From Prevotella sp. oral taxon 299 str. F0039 (lineage in GTDB: Bacteria > Bacteroidota > Bacteroidia > Bacteroidales > Bacteroidaceae), in the NCBI RefSeq assembly GCF_000163055.2, contig NC_022111.1, positions 744,001-808,000 on the forward strand: 64,000 bases of DNA. The letters run 5' to 3'. The position numbers were made by a program, and so were the translations under genes. Each line of letters starts with the position of its first letter. Positions within the stretch are counted from its first letter, which is position 1. The notes under the pieces are model-generated. The model was not told the DNA's origin and ran no database searches. It saw only the letters and a list, made by a program, of their open reading frames with translations. Of this stretch, positions 37,382 through 47,785 are shown one piece after another.

Positions 37382-39973
37382 TTATTCAGAAGCGTCTTGG
37401 GTATTACCAAGAATTGTTTCTGTTGAAGTTTCATTTGAAGTTATGGTGTTTTCGAGTTCTTCTTGTGCCTTATCAAACTCTGAACGGCTCTCTTCTCCAG
37501 CTGCTGCTTCAAGCTCTGAGCTCATCACTTTACAAACACTTGCAATAACATCGTTCTTCTTTGATAGGTTTATTAGGCGAACACCTTGTGTCGCTCTACC
37601 CATAACTCGTACCTCAGAAACTGCCAAACGAATGGTTATACCACTCTTATTGATAATCATAAGGTCGTTATCATCATTGACATTCTTTATTGCAACCACA
37701 CGTCCTGTCTTCTCAGTGATATTTAATGTCTTCACACCTTTACCACCTCTGTTGGTTACTCGATAGTCTTCTACAGACGAACGCTTACCATATCCAGTTT
37801 CACTTACAACCATTACATTTTCTGCTTCGGCATCATTTACAACAATCATACCTACTACTTGATCGTCATCGCCATCGAGTTTCATACCTCGAACACCTGT
37901 TGCTGTTCTACCCATAGCACGTACTGTCTCTTCATTAAAGCGCACTGCACGTCCATTTTTGTTTGCCATAATGATTTCGTTCTTACCATTTGTTAGGCGA
38001 ACATCAACCACTTCATCTCCTTCTGCAATATTAATTGCGATAACACCATTTGCTCTTGGACGTGAATAAGCTTCAAGGCTGGTCTTCTTAATGGTACCAT
38101 TCTTAGTAGCAAAAACCACATTATGTGAGTTAACAAACTCTTCATCATCAAGTCCTCTCAATCGAAGTATTGCATTCAAGCCATCATCTGGATCAATATT
38201 TAATAGGTTTTGAATAGCTCTACCCTTTGAGTCTTTGGTGCCTTCAGGGATATTATAGCACTTCAACCAATAGCAACGACCCTTCTTTGTGAAGAATAAC
38301 ATAGTCTGATGCATGGTCGCTGGATAGATAAACTCTGTGAAATCTTGTTCACGATGACGCACTCCCTTAGAGCCAACTCCACCTCTTGCTTGTTCACGGA
38401 ACTCAGAAAGTGGAGTACGTTTGATATAACCGAGGTGACTAACAGTTATCACTACAGGATCATTAGGATAGAAATCCTCTGCATTGAACTCATGTTCTGC
38501 AGGAATAATCTTTGTTCTTCTCTCGTCACCAAACTTCTCTTTCAACTCGTTTAACTCATCTTTCATCACCTTTTTACAAAGGTTATCGTCTGTAAGAATA
38601 CTTGTTAAATAAGCAATTCTTTGTTGAAGCTCATCAAATTGAGCATGTAATTCTTCAACTTTCAAGCCAGTGATTTGAGACAAACGCATATCAACAATTG
38701 CTTGAGATTGCAACTCGTCAAGGTTAAAACGTTGCTCAAGATTTGTTCTAGCTAGTGCTGGTGTACGACTTGCCTTTATGATTTGCACCACTTCATCAAT
38801 GTTATCACTTGCGATAATCATTCCTTCTAGAATGTGTGCACGTTCTTCTGCCTTCTTAAGTTCGAACTTTGTACGACGAATAGTTACATCGTGACGATGT
38901 TCAACGAAATACTTGATGCAGTCTTTCAATGTCAATAAGCGTGGACGACCTTTCACTAAGGCAATGTTATTCACAGAGAATGAACTTTGAAGAGCTGTCA
39001 TTTTGAACAGCTTATTCAAGAGAACATTAGCGTTTGCATCACGTTTCACATCGATAACAATACGCATTCCTTGACGACCAGACTCATCATTGGCATTTGA
39101 AATACCTTCAAGTTTTCCTTCTTTAACTAAGTCTGCGATATATTCAATAAGCTGTTGCTTGTTAACTCCATAAGGAATTTCAGTAATAATGATTTTATCT
39201 TGATTTTCATCACTTTCGATTTCAGCTTTTGCACGCATAACGACTCGACCACGACCTGTTTCATATGCGTCCTTAACTCCTTGCAAACCGTAGATGTAAC
39301 CACCAGTTGGGAAGTCAGGAGCTTGTATATATTGCATTAATTCTTCAGTGTTGATCTCTTCATTATCGATGTAAGCACAGCAACCATCAATCACTTCTGA
39401 CAAGTTATGGGTTGGCATATTGGTTGCCATCCCTACCGCAATACCATTTCCACCGTTTACTAATAGGTTGGGAATTTTTGTTGGCATTACAGTTGGTTCT
39501 AGTAATGTTTCATCAAAATTAGGCACCATATCTACAGTGTCCTTATCCAAATCGTCCATCACATACTCACCAATTTTCTCTAAACGACACTCTGTGTAAC
39601 GCATTGCAGCTGCAGAGTCACCATCGACACTACCAAAGTTTCCTTGTCCATCCACTAGGGTATACCGCATATTCCAGTCTTGTGCGAGGCGAACTAAAGC
39701 TCCATACACTGATGAATCACCATGTGGGTGGTACTTACCGAGAACCTCTCCAACTACACGAGCGCACTTTTTATAAGGATTGCTACTGGTATTACCTATA
39801 TCACGCATACCATACAAGATACGTCGATGAACTGGTTTAAAACCATCTCGTACGTCAGGTAGAGCACGAGCAACAATCACTGACATCGAATAGTCGATGT
39901 AAGAAGACTTCATTTCTTCTTCGATATTAATCTTGATAATTCTATCCTGATCTATCATTTGATTTTCATCCAT
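37382..39973 (-). CDS. gyrA: DNA gyrase subunit A
   Basis: This is the DNA-cleaving subunit of the type II topoisomerase that introduces negative supercoils. It has 863 residues. The catalytic tyrosine is Tyr126 (AAAMRYTE). The quinolone region reads HPHGDSSVYGALVR, with Ser87 at the E. coli Ser83 position and Gly91 at the Asp87 position. The C-terminal wrapping domain has RGG-type motifs (ARGGVGSKGV near its start and NRGGKG later), supporting GyrA rather than ParC. The tail is acidic. A TPR gene follows 47 bases downstream. Confidence 0.95.
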   Translation of the reverse strand: MDENQMIDQDRIIKINIEEEMKSSYIDYSMSVIVARALPDVRDGFKPVHRRILYGMRDIGNTSSNPYKKCARVVGEVLGKYHPHGDSSVYGALVRLAQDWNMRYTLVDGQGNFGSVDGDSAAAMRYTECRLEKIGEYVMDDLDKDTVDMVPNFDETLLEPTVMPTKIPNLLVNGGNGIAVGMATNMPTHNLSEVIDGCCAYIDNEEINTEELMQYIQAPDFPTGGYIYGLQGVKDAYETGRGRVVMRAKAEIESDENQDKIIITEIPYGVNKQQLIEYIADLVKEGKLEGISNANDESGRQGMRIVIDVKRDANANVLLNKLFKMTALQSSFSVNNIALVKGRPRLLTLKDCIKYFVEHRHDVTIRRTKFELKKAEERAHILEGMIIASDNIDEVVQIIKASRTPALARTNLEQRFNLDELQSQAIVDMRLSQITGLKVEELHAQFDELQQRIAYLTSILTDDNLCKKVMKDELNELKEKFGDERRTKIIPAEHEFNAEDFYPNDPVVITVSHLGYIKRTPLSEFREQARGGVGSKGVRHREQDFTEFIYPATMHQTMLFFTKKGRCYWLKCYNIPEGTKDSKGRAIQNLLNIDPDDGLNAILRLRGLDDEEFVNSHNVVFATKNGTIKKTSLEAYSRPRANGVIAINIAEGDEVVDVRLTNGKNEIIMANKNGRAVRFNEETVRAMGRTATGVRGMKLDGDDDQVVGMIVVNDAEAENVMVVSETGYGKRSSVEDYRVTNRGGKGVKTLNITEKTGRVVAIKNVNDDNDLMIINKSGITIRLAVSEVRVMGRATQGVRLINLSKKNDVIASVCKVMSSELEAAAGEESRSEFDKAQEELENTITSNETSTETILGNTQDASE

Positions 39974-40387
39974 TGATAATATATAATTAGAAGTTATTTA
40001 TTCTCAAAAATTATCTATAATGCCATTTATTTTCGTTCTAAGGAGATTTACTATCTCTTTTGATGTTGCTAAATTACTATTTTTTTTGAAATATAAAAAC
40101 TAATTTGATCAAAAATAGGCGTAATGAAGCTTTGTTTTATATTTTTATCCTTATAGTATATTCAAAATATATTTTATTGAGAAGTTCAAAGTAAGATTTT
40201 AATAATTCAACTTAATATCAAGTATTTGAATATACCATTAGAAATACACTTTTTCATTATGTCTAGAAATAAAATTATATCCATGTTGTTTATTATCCTT
40301 TTATTTTCTAGGGAGTCAACTAGGAATATATAAAATACAATTATTAAATTAAGAACTAGGAGTTTCCTAATTTTATGAACTTCTTAT
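39974..40387. other. Intergenic region upstream of gyrA
   Basis: These 414 AT-rich bases should contain the gyrA promoter and the end of the helicase transcript. The only -7-like word for gyrA is TATTTTTG on the minus strand (40117 to 40110), without a matching TTTG. A small TAGGA/TCCTA hairpin near 40363-40375 may end the helicase transcript. Nothing else is recognisable. Confidence 0.35.
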
Positions 40388-42142
40388 TTAGTTATCTATG
40401 AATTCTTTAATCTTTTCAATTCTTTTTCTTGGCTCTAGATAATCAGGACACAACTTAACAGCCTTCTCGTAATTCTTTATAGCCGCCTCAAAAAAGTGTT
40501 CTTTCTCACATTCTCTCCCCATCATTGTATATTCAACTGCAAGTTCTTTCAAGAAAAGATTGTGTTGGTTAAGCTCATTTTTTATGCGTTTATTCTCTCT
40601 CTTAAGCTTGTTTATTTCATTCAACTTATATTGAATAAATCTCTTTGGAAGAGGCTTCTCGATATCATATCGTTGATGAATGGCAATAAAAAAGTGCGAA
40701 AGAGCATCTTTCATATTTCCTTTATTAAAAGCAAGAACAGCTTGTTGGTACTCTCTATCTGCTTTACTCTCTTCTAACACCTGTTTAATCAAATCTTGGT
40801 TGTTGTATCTTTGAGCAAATTGAACAATCTCAGAGCGAATGAAAACATCTTCCTTTCTGATTGGATATTTTAGACTTATACCCTCGAGAGAGGTACATCT
40901 ACTTAGGGCAACGTATGTTTGTCCACCAGCAAAGACACCGCCAGTTAAGTCGATATTTACATTGTTGAATGTTAGCCCCTGACTTTTATGAATGGTAATT
41001 GCCCATGCCAGCTTTAAAGGATATTGTTGGTAAACACCAATTTCTTGCTCTTCTATCTTTTGTTCTTTTTCGTTATACGAATAAATAACATTACTCCAAA
41101 TCTCTTGTTCAACATTTACTTCTTCGCCTTTTTCAGTGCGAACAACAATAATTGTAGGTTCTTCTTTACTGAATGATACAATACTTCCAAGTGTTCCATT
41201 TACCCATCGTTTTTCCTTGTCGTTCTTAATGAATAAGACTTGAGCGCCAACCTTTAGATAAAGTTCTATTGGAGTGGGGAGATTATTTTCGGGAAAGTCG
41301 CCCTCAATATGCCCATATAACATAATAGTTTTACCTGGTAGGCAAGAGAGTTCTTGTTCATTGATATGATCTACAGTATCTCTTTTGCCTGAAAGAGTGA
41401 TCGCAAGCTTATTCTTCTCGTTGGTAATAACTTTTCCTACTTGTTGATTTAATGTGGATAGTTGATTGATTGATACGCTTGTTGTTCTGATACTATCGAG
41501 AATATTAATGAAAACGGGGTCGGTTTGTCGATAAACCTTTTGCAGTTCGATAGACACCAACTTCATTTCTTTAAAAACAATAGCATCGAAAAAAAAAGGG
41601 GATGAGTAATAAGGTTTTAAGAGTTGGCGTTCGTCTTCTTTTAAAACGGGTTCTAGTTGGTACATGTCGCCAACTAAAAGTAATTGCTTTCCTCCAAATG
41701 GTTGGTAGATATTGCGAGAATAAACACGTAGAACTTTATCAATAAAGTCAATAAGATCTGCTCTAACCATTGAAATCTCATCGATAATAATCAACTCAAC
41801 TTCTCTTAAAATCTTTCGTTTTTCACCGTTATATTTAAGTGTGTCTTTTAGCTTCTGTTGTGTATAACGAGTGTCATTGGGAAGGAGTGGGTGGAAAGGA
41901 AGTTTGAAAAAACTGTGTAAAGTGCTTCCACCTGCATTGATAGCAGCTATTCCTGTTGGAGCAAGAACAATATATTTCTTCTTCGTTGTTTGAGCAATAT
42001 AACGCAAAAAGGTACTCTTTCCTGTCCCTGCCTTTCCTGTTAAGAATAGTGTTTGATGTGTATGTTGAATAATCCTGATAGCATCTTGCATCTCAGGATT
42101 ATTCAAATCGATATTCAATTTATTTTTCTTAGAGTTGTTCAA
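40388..42142 (-). CDS. PIF1-like DNA helicase with a C-terminal TPR region
   Basis: This superfamily 1B helicase has 584 residues. Walker A is GKAGTGKST (36-44), followed by APTGIAAINAGGSTLHSFF typical of PIF1, Walker B IIIDEISM, and near the C-terminal motor end LAWAITIHKSQGLTF and YVALSRCTSLEG. After about residue 455 a helical region with TPR-like segments follows (FEAAIKNYEKAVKLCPDYLEPRKRI), unusual for eukaryotic Pif1 but seen in Bacteroidetes. It overlaps the PBP gene by 14 bases. The role is probably replication or G-quadruplex resolution, which is inference. Confidence 0.88.
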   Translation of the reverse strand: MNNSKKNKLNIDLNNPEMQDAIRIIQHTHQTLFLTGKAGTGKSTFLRYIAQTTKKKYIVLAPTGIAAINAGGSTLHSFFKLPFHPLLPNDTRYTQQKLKDTLKYNGEKRKILREVELIIIDEISMVRADLIDFIDKVLRVYSRNIYQPFGGKQLLLVGDMYQLEPVLKEDERQLLKPYYSSPFFFDAIVFKEMKLVSIELQKVYRQTDPVFINILDSIRTTSVSINQLSTLNQQVGKVITNEKNKLAITLSGKRDTVDHINEQELSCLPGKTIMLYGHIEGDFPENNLPTPIELYLKVGAQVLFIKNDKEKRWVNGTLGSIVSFSKEEPTIIVVRTEKGEEVNVEQEIWSNVIYSYNEKEQKIEEQEIGVYQQYPLKLAWAITIHKSQGLTFNNVNIDLTGGVFAGGQTYVALSRCTSLEGISLKYPIRKEDVFIRSEIVQFAQRYNNQDLIKQVLEESKADREYQQAVLAFNKGNMKDALSHFFIAIHQRYDIEKPLPKRFIQYKLNEINKLKRENKRIKNELNQHNLFLKELAVEYTMMGRECEKEHFFEAAIKNYEKAVKLCPDYLEPRKRIEKIKEFIDN

Positions 42143-44639
42143 AATTTACAACTTGTTCTTTGTTCTTTTTGTTTTGTTTATCGCTACGTGGGTTTTGTTC
42201 TTTCTCATTGGTTGGTCTTGATTCGTGTTTTGTTCCTTCATTAGGAGTGATTCGAATGTTACCGTCTTCATCAAGAATAATTTCTTCGTGAGAAATGTTT
42301 GTACTATCTGTTACGGTAGTATCTCTTCTTGAAGATGAATAGTAGCTTTGGCAATTATACATGCTGCTTGTTATGTCGTCATCCTTAGGTTTACCGAACT
42401 GCCCATGATACTTTTTAAAGGCACTATCTCCAAAAACTGATTGTAAGAAATAACCACAAATAGGTAGTGCGGTACGTGAGCCTTGACCTAAAGCACCTGT
42501 TCGAAAGTGAATACTTCTATATTCCCCACCTACCCAAGCACCACAAACAAGTTTAGGACTCACGCACATAAACCATGCATCAGAGTGGTTGTTTGACGTT
42601 CCAGTCTTACCTCCAAAGTCGGTATCTCTATAATCTCCAACATAAGCCCATAAGCTTTGAGATGTTCCACCAGGTTCTCTCATACCGCCCATTAGTAGTT
42701 GTTGCATAAAAAAGGCACTTTTATAAGATATTACCTGGGTTTCGCTTGTTGGAGCAACATATACCTCATGTCCTTCTTTATCAAGGATTCTTGTAACTAA
42801 TATTGGATCATGATGTTTACCATCATCTGCAATTACGCTATAAGCATTGGTAAGTTCCAGTAGATTAATGTCACTAGAACCAAGTGCAAGAGATGGAGTA
42901 GGGTCTAAAGGACTTTTGATACCCATTTTTTGAGCAGTCTCGATTACACGTTGAATGCCCATTTCTTGACCTAAACGAACAGCAACAGAGTTGATACTTC
43001 TTGCAAATGCACCCTTTAAAGGGATTGAGTCTCCGCTGAAACGTCCATTTGCATTAGAAGGAGTCCAAGTTACTTCTTCACCCTTTTTCTTGTCAAATAC
43101 CTTCATTGAGATAAATTCATCTCTTCGTTTATCACAAGGAGTTAGTCCTTGATTCATTGCTTCTGTATAAACAAAAAGCTTGAAAGTAGAACCTGGTTGA
43201 CGCATTGCTGTAACCTTGTCGTATTTCCATGAGTTGAAATCGATATCTCCAACCCATGCTTTTACTTCACCAGTTTGAGGCTCCATTGCAACGAAAGCAC
43301 AGTGCATGAAATGTACCATGTAGCGAATAGAGTCCATTGTAGATATTTCTTTCTCAATAATTCCTTTATCATAATCGAACAACTTAACCACATGAGGCTT
43401 GTTTAGATAATATGAAATGGAATCGGGATTGTTGGGAAATTTAGCCAATAAGTATTTATAATATGGCTGTTTTTGAGCAATGTTTTCGATGAAATTAGGA
43501 ATTTTATTGCCATTCTCATCAATCCATGGATCGTTATCCCCCCAGTGATTATTAAAATTTCTTTGGACTTGTCGCATTTGTTTGCGGGCTGCATCTTCAG
43601 CATATTTCTGCATACGAGAATCGATGGTGGTATAAATTTTTAAACCACTACTATATAAGTCGATTCCATTTTCATCACACCAATCCTTTAGATGGTCGGC
43701 AACGGCTTCTCTAAAGTATTGTGCTTGTCCATCATAATTCTTTTCAACCTTAACATCTAGCTTAATAGGGATTTGAGTTAATGAGTCATATTCTGCTTTT
43801 GTTATGTCGTTATGCTGATGCATTCTCCATAAAACAGTATTTCTTCTCTTTAAACTATTCTCAGGATTGGTGATAGGGTTATATGAGGTTGTTGCTTTCA
43901 ACATACCAACCAATACTGCAGATTGTTCGATAGTGAGGTCTTTAGGTGATGTGTTGAAATAAGTTTTACTTGCAGTTTTTATACCATAAGAATTGGCTCC
44001 GAAATCAACAGTGTTTGCATACATCGTAAGAATATCTTCTTTATCGTATACCATTTCAAGTTTAGTAGCAATAATCCACTCTTTACTTTTCATGATAAGC
44101 ATACGAATTCCAGGTATGCTTCCTAATAAACCTGTAGAATAGTTGGTACGGACACGGAACATGTTTTTGGCCAACTGCTGTGTGATTGTAGATGCACCAC
44201 GTGCGTCGTGGCGGAAAATTGCGTCTTTTGCAGCTGCAAATAATCCAGGAATATCAATACCAAAATGATGATAGAAACGCTCATCTTCAGTGTCGATAAG
44301 TGTTTTCCAAAAGATAGGATTGACATCGCTATATTTCACAGGAGTTCTATTCTCATTGAAATATTTACCAATGAGAACACCATCTGCACTATAAATTTCT
44401 GATGCTTCTGATGTGCTTGGCTTTTTAATTTCACTGAATCCAGGTGATTTACCAAATAGCCATAAGAAGTTTACGTCAACAGCAATGAGATAAATTGCAA
44501 TAAATACGAAGAAAGAGGCAATACCTGATAGTGCTTTGATATACCATGCTCTGCCAACGAAAAGCTTCTTGTACCAATTGAAAAAGTCTTTTATCTTTTG
44601 CAATAATATACTAAATATCTTTTTTATTTTATCAATCAT
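42129..44639 (-). CDS. Class A penicillin-binding protein (PBP1A type)
   Basis: A bifunctional peptidoglycan glycosyltransferase and transpeptidase of 836 residues, anchored by one membrane segment (about 37-53). The GT51 domain has Glu118 in DTEDERFYHHFG and the second motif GASTITQQLAKN. The transpeptidase has Ser484 and Lys487 in QPGSTFKL, SINS, and GGKTGTSN. The C-terminal 80 residues are low-complexity and charged. It is 45 bases after miaA. It would be the target of beta-lactams. Confidence 0.95.
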   Translation of the reverse strand: MIDKIKKIFSILLQKIKDFFNWYKKLFVGRAWYIKALSGIASFFVFIAIYLIAVDVNFLWLFGKSPGFSEIKKPSTSEASEIYSADGVLIGKYFNENRTPVKYSDVNPIFWKTLIDTEDERFYHHFGIDIPGLFAAAKDAIFRHDARGASTITQQLAKNMFRVRTNYSTGLLGSIPGIRMLIMKSKEWIIATKLEMVYDKEDILTMYANTVDFGANSYGIKTASKTYFNTSPKDLTIEQSAVLVGMLKATTSYNPITNPENSLKRRNTVLWRMHQHNDITKAEYDSLTQIPIKLDVKVEKNYDGQAQYFREAVADHLKDWCDENGIDLYSSGLKIYTTIDSRMQKYAEDAARKQMRQVQRNFNNHWGDNDPWIDENGNKIPNFIENIAQKQPYYKYLLAKFPNNPDSISYYLNKPHVVKLFDYDKGIIEKEISTMDSIRYMVHFMHCAFVAMEPQTGEVKAWVGDIDFNSWKYDKVTAMRQPGSTFKLFVYTEAMNQGLTPCDKRRDEFISMKVFDKKKGEEVTWTPSNANGRFSGDSIPLKGAFARSINSVAVRLGQEMGIQRVIETAQKMGIKSPLDPTPSLALGSSDINLLELTNAYSVIADDGKHHDPILVTRILDKEGHEVYVAPTSETQVISYKSAFFMQQLLMGGMREPGGTSQSLWAYVGDYRDTDFGGKTGTSNNHSDAWFMCVSPKLVCGAWVGGEYRSIHFRTGALGQGSRTALPICGYFLQSVFGDSAFKKYHGQFGKPKDDDITSSMYNCQSYYSSSRRDTTVTDSTNISHEEIILDEDGNIRITPNEGTKHESRPTNEKEQNPRSDKQNKKNKEQVVNFEQL

Positions 44640-44684
44640 CTTTCCAAATTATTTGTTATAACAAAAATACAAAATACATTGTAA

Positions 44685-45587
44685 CTATAAAACGCTGTCT
44701 ATGTATTTTATAATTTCTTTAGTATTGAAAGGCGAGAACCATTTAATGTCTTGATCTCTTTTAAACCAAGTCATCTGTTTCCTCATGTATTGTCTTGTAT
44801 TTGATTGTATTCTACGAATTGCTTCTGCGTAATCTATTTGGTTATCTAAATACTCAAACAATTCTTTATAACCAACTGTATTTAATGAGGTTAGGTATTT
44901 AAAAGGATAAACTCTTTTTACTTCTTCTAATAAGCCATCCTCTGCCATAGTTAATACACGATCATTGATGCGCTCATACATCTCTTCCCTAGGTAGTGTT
45001 AGCCCTATTTTGATGATTTCAAAGGCACGTTCTTTAACAGCATTCTTTCTAAAAGAGGTGTAAGTTTTGCCTGTTTGTAAGCATACTTCAAGTGCATGTA
45101 TTACTCTACGATAATTTTTCTTGTCTACAATGCCATAATGAATAGGGTCAAGTTCTTTCAATTCTGCAAGTAAAGGTTCTAGTCCTTCTTGCTTGAAACG
45201 GTTCTTTAATAATTCCCTTATCTCATTATCAATAGTTGGAATATCGTCTATTCCTTTACATACAGCATCGATATACATCATACTTCCACCTGAAAGAAGA
45301 AGTGCGTTGTGTGTTTTAAATTCGTGATTGATTATTTTAAGTGCCTCTTCTTCATAGATAGCCGCACTATAATAGTCGTGTATACTATTGGAACCAACAA
45401 AATAATGTTGAACATCTTGTTGTTCTTCATTTGTTGGAGCAGCTGTGCCTATTGGCAATTCTCTAAAAATCTGTCGAGAATCAGCATTGATAATAGGAGA
45501 ATTAAGATGCTTTGCTAATTCTAAACTGCATTGTGTTTTACCAACAGATGTTGGTCCCAATAGAACAAAAAGCTTATGCTTTTTCAT
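44685..45587 (-). CDS. miaA: tRNA dimethylallyltransferase
   Basis: MiaA adds an isopentenyl group to A37 of tRNAs reading codons that start with U. It has 300 residues. The P-loop GPTSVGKT is at 11-18, the conserved INADSRQIFRELPIGTA follows, and LSGGSMMYIDAVCKGID and the RRIQSNTRQYMRKQMTWFKR substrate region are present. It overlaps lpxA by 4 bases. Confidence 0.96.
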   Translation of the reverse strand: MKKHKLFVLLGPTSVGKTQCSLELAKHLNSPIINADSRQIFRELPIGTAAPTNEEQQDVQHYFVGSNSIHDYYSAAIYEEEALKIINHEFKTHNALLLSGGSMMYIDAVCKGIDDIPTIDNEIRELLKNRFKQEGLEPLLAELKELDPIHYGIVDKKNYRRVIHALEVCLQTGKTYTSFRKNAVKERAFEIIKIGLTLPREEMYERINDRVLTMAEDGLLEEVKRVYPFKYLTSLNTVGYKELFEYLDNQIDYAEAIRRIQSNTRQYMRKQMTWFKRDQDIKWFSPFNTKEIIKYIDSVL

Positions 45588-46354
45588 ACGATGATTCCAC
45601 GTTGAGAAGACTCTACGAAATCAATAATGTATTGAATCTCTTTAGTAATCTGAAGATTTTTCTTGATTTCAAGAATTCCTTCTTCTTTAATTCCTTTGGA
45701 ATATAATAAGCGATAAGCATCGTGAATGAGTGTAATTAGTTCATTACTAAAGCCTCTTCTACGTAAACCAACAAGATTAACTCCAGCATAACGTGTAGGT
45801 TCCTTACCTGCAATAATAAATGGAGGGATGTCTTTAGAGAAACGACATCCACCTTGTATCATTACATATCCTCCAATCTTACAAAACTGATGGCATAAAA
45901 CCGAAGCACTAATGATGGCGTTATCTTCTACAATAACTTCTCCTGCGAACTTTGTTGAGTTACCTACAATGATGTTTGATCCAATAATACAATCGTGAGC
46001 GATGTGCATGCTCTCCATAAGTAAGTTATTACTTCCTACCTTTGTGGTTCCTCTTGAAGCGGTGCCACGAGAGATCGTTACGTTTTCACGAATACTATTG
46101 TTATCACCTACTTCACAAAGTGTGTCTTCCCCCGCATATTTAAGATCTTGAGGTTTAGTTGAAATGCTTGCTCCAGGGAAAATTTCATTATTGCTTCCAA
46201 TTCTTGCACCCCTGCTTATTGTGACACTATTTTTTAGGTTATTGTTGTCGCCAATAATGGTATTGTCATCAATAAAGCAAAAAGGACCTATTATATTGTT
46301 ATCTCCAATCCTTGCATTGGGATGTACATAAGCTAAGGGACTGATGTTATTCAT
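45584..46354 (-). CDS. lpxA: Acyl-ACP--UDP-N-acetylglucosamine O-acyltransferase
   Basis: LpxA is the first lipid A enzyme; it acylates UDP-GlcNAc at the 3-position. It has 256 residues, the usual length, made of left-handed beta-helix hexapeptide repeats (YVHPNARIGDNNIIGPFCFI and so on). The catalytic histidine is probably in MHIAHDCIIG, and the C-terminal helical part contains VGLRRRGFS. It lies between lpxC-fabZ (19-base gap) and miaA (4-base overlap). Confidence 0.96.
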   Translation of the reverse strand: MNNISPLAYVHPNARIGDNNIIGPFCFIDDNTIIGDNNNLKNSVTISRGARIGSNNEIFPGASISTKPQDLKYAGEDTLCEVGDNNSIRENVTISRGTASRGTTKVGSNNLLMESMHIAHDCIIGSNIIVGNSTKFAGEVIVEDNAIISASVLCHQFCKIGGYVMIQGGCRFSKDIPPFIIAGKEPTRYAGVNLVGLRRRGFSNELITLIHDAYRLLYSKGIKEEGILEIKKNLQITKEIQYIIDFVESSQRGIIV

Positions 46355-46373
46355 ATTAAAAGAACTTAGTTAG

Positions 46374-47765
46374 TTATTTGTTTTTTATGATGCTTGCAGT
46401 GAAAGTTGCTTCTGATACAACTTTATCTCCAACAAACATATAACCTTTCATTGAACTGATTCCATGGCGGACAGGATGAAGTAGTTCTACTTTAAATAAT
46501 AAAGTATCTCCAGGAACAACCTTTTGGCGAAACTTAACATCATTGATACTTAAAAAATATGTAGACCATTTCTCTGGTTCTTCAACTTGATTTAATACAA
46601 GAAGACCACCACATTGAGCCATAGCTTCAATTTGAAGGACACCTGGCATTACAGGTTCTGTAGGAAAGTGTCCGACAAAGAAAGGTTCGTTACTTGTGAT
46701 ATTTTTTACCCCAACAATACTTGTTGCACCCATTGCGATAATCTTATCAATAAGTTGCATTGGATAACGATGAGGAAGAAGTTCTCTAATTCGATTGTTA
46801 TCCATTATTGGCTCTTCGTTTGGGTCATAGATAGGAGCTTGCACCTCATGTTTTCTTATTTCTTTTCTGATAAGGCGTGCAAACTTATTATTGATCGTAT
46901 GACCAGGACGTGTTGCTACAATTCTACCCTTAAGAGGTTTTCCTATTAGAGCAACATCACCTATAATATCAAGTAGTTTATGACGAGTACATTCGTTATC
47001 CCATTGTAAAGGTTTGTGTTGAATGTAGCCAATTTTATTAGCATCCATTCTTGGAACCTTCAAAACGTCTGCAAGTTTATCTAATTGTTTTTGCTCTAAC
47101 AAACGTTCATAGATAACAATAGCATTGTCGAGATCACCTCCCTTGATTAAATTTGCATCTAAAAGAGGAATTATATCTCTAACAAATACAAAAGTTCGTG
47201 CAGGAGCTATTTCTTTTTCATAATCTGCTATATTGTCTAAAGTTGCAAATTGACTACTAATAAACTTAGAATCAAAAGAACACATTGCAGTGATACTGAA
47301 CTCTTCATCAGGAAATATAGTTATACAACTTCCTGTTTCTTCATCTTTTACTTCAATTTTATGTCTGATGATATAATAATCTTTAGGAGCATTTTGCTCT
47401 ACCAATCCTATCTTTTTAATCCTTTCTACATAAATTGTTGCAGAGCCATCAAGAATTGGAAACTCAGGTCCATTAACCTGAATTAAACAATTGTCAACTC
47501 CAAGGGCATATAATGCAGATAGACCATGTTCAATAGTTGATACACGAACATCTCCAACAGCAAGAACTGTTCCTCTTGTTGTATCTACAACTTTTTCTGC
47601 AACAGCATCGATAATAGGTTGTCCTTCAAGGTCAATACGCTGAATTTTGTAACCTGTATTCTCTGGAGCAGGATTGAAAGTAACAGTAAGATTGAGACCC
47701 GTGTGTAAGCCTTTTCCACAAAGAGAAAAACTTCCTTTTAGAGTCTTTTGTTTTGTTGTTTCCAT
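46374..47765 (-). CDS. lpxC/fabZ: Bifunctional UDP-3-O-acyl-GlcNAc deacetylase / (3R)-hydroxyacyl-ACP dehydratase (LpxC-FabZ fusion)
   Basis: This 463-residue fusion joins LpxC (about 1-305), the zinc deacetylase that commits lipid A synthesis, to FabZ (about 320-463), the fatty-acid dehydratase. LpxC ligands visible are His80 (STIEHGLSAL) and His262/Asp266 (RHKLLDIIGD). FabZ has LLPHRYPMQLID and the catalytic pair His366 (GHFPTEPVMPG) and Glu380. The fusion is a known Bacteroidetes trait and may balance the shared hydroxyacyl-ACP pool. The neighbours lpxD and lpxA complete the early pathway. Confidence 0.97.
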   Translation of the reverse strand: METTKQKTLKGSFSLCGKGLHTGLNLTVTFNPAPENTGYKIQRIDLEGQPIIDAVAEKVVDTTRGTVLAVGDVRVSTIEHGLSALYALGVDNCLIQVNGPEFPILDGSATIYVERIKKIGLVEQNAPKDYYIIRHKIEVKDEETGSCITIFPDEEFSITAMCSFDSKFISSQFATLDNIADYEKEIAPARTFVFVRDIIPLLDANLIKGGDLDNAIVIYERLLEQKQLDKLADVLKVPRMDANKIGYIQHKPLQWDNECTRHKLLDIIGDVALIGKPLKGRIVATRPGHTINNKFARLIRKEIRKHEVQAPIYDPNEEPIMDNNRIRELLPHRYPMQLIDKIIAMGATSIVGVKNITSNEPFFVGHFPTEPVMPGVLQIEAMAQCGGLLVLNQVEEPEKWSTYFLSINDVKFRQKVVPGDTLLFKVELLHPVRHGISSMKGYMFVGDKVVSEATFTASIIKNK

Positions 47766-47785
47766 TATATTTATTCTCTGTTTTA

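Noticed and set aside
40260..40334. Tiny plus-strand ORF of 24 codons upstream of the helicase end
   Set aside because: Too short, no promoter or ribosome binding region, and composition typical of AT-rich intergenic DNA.
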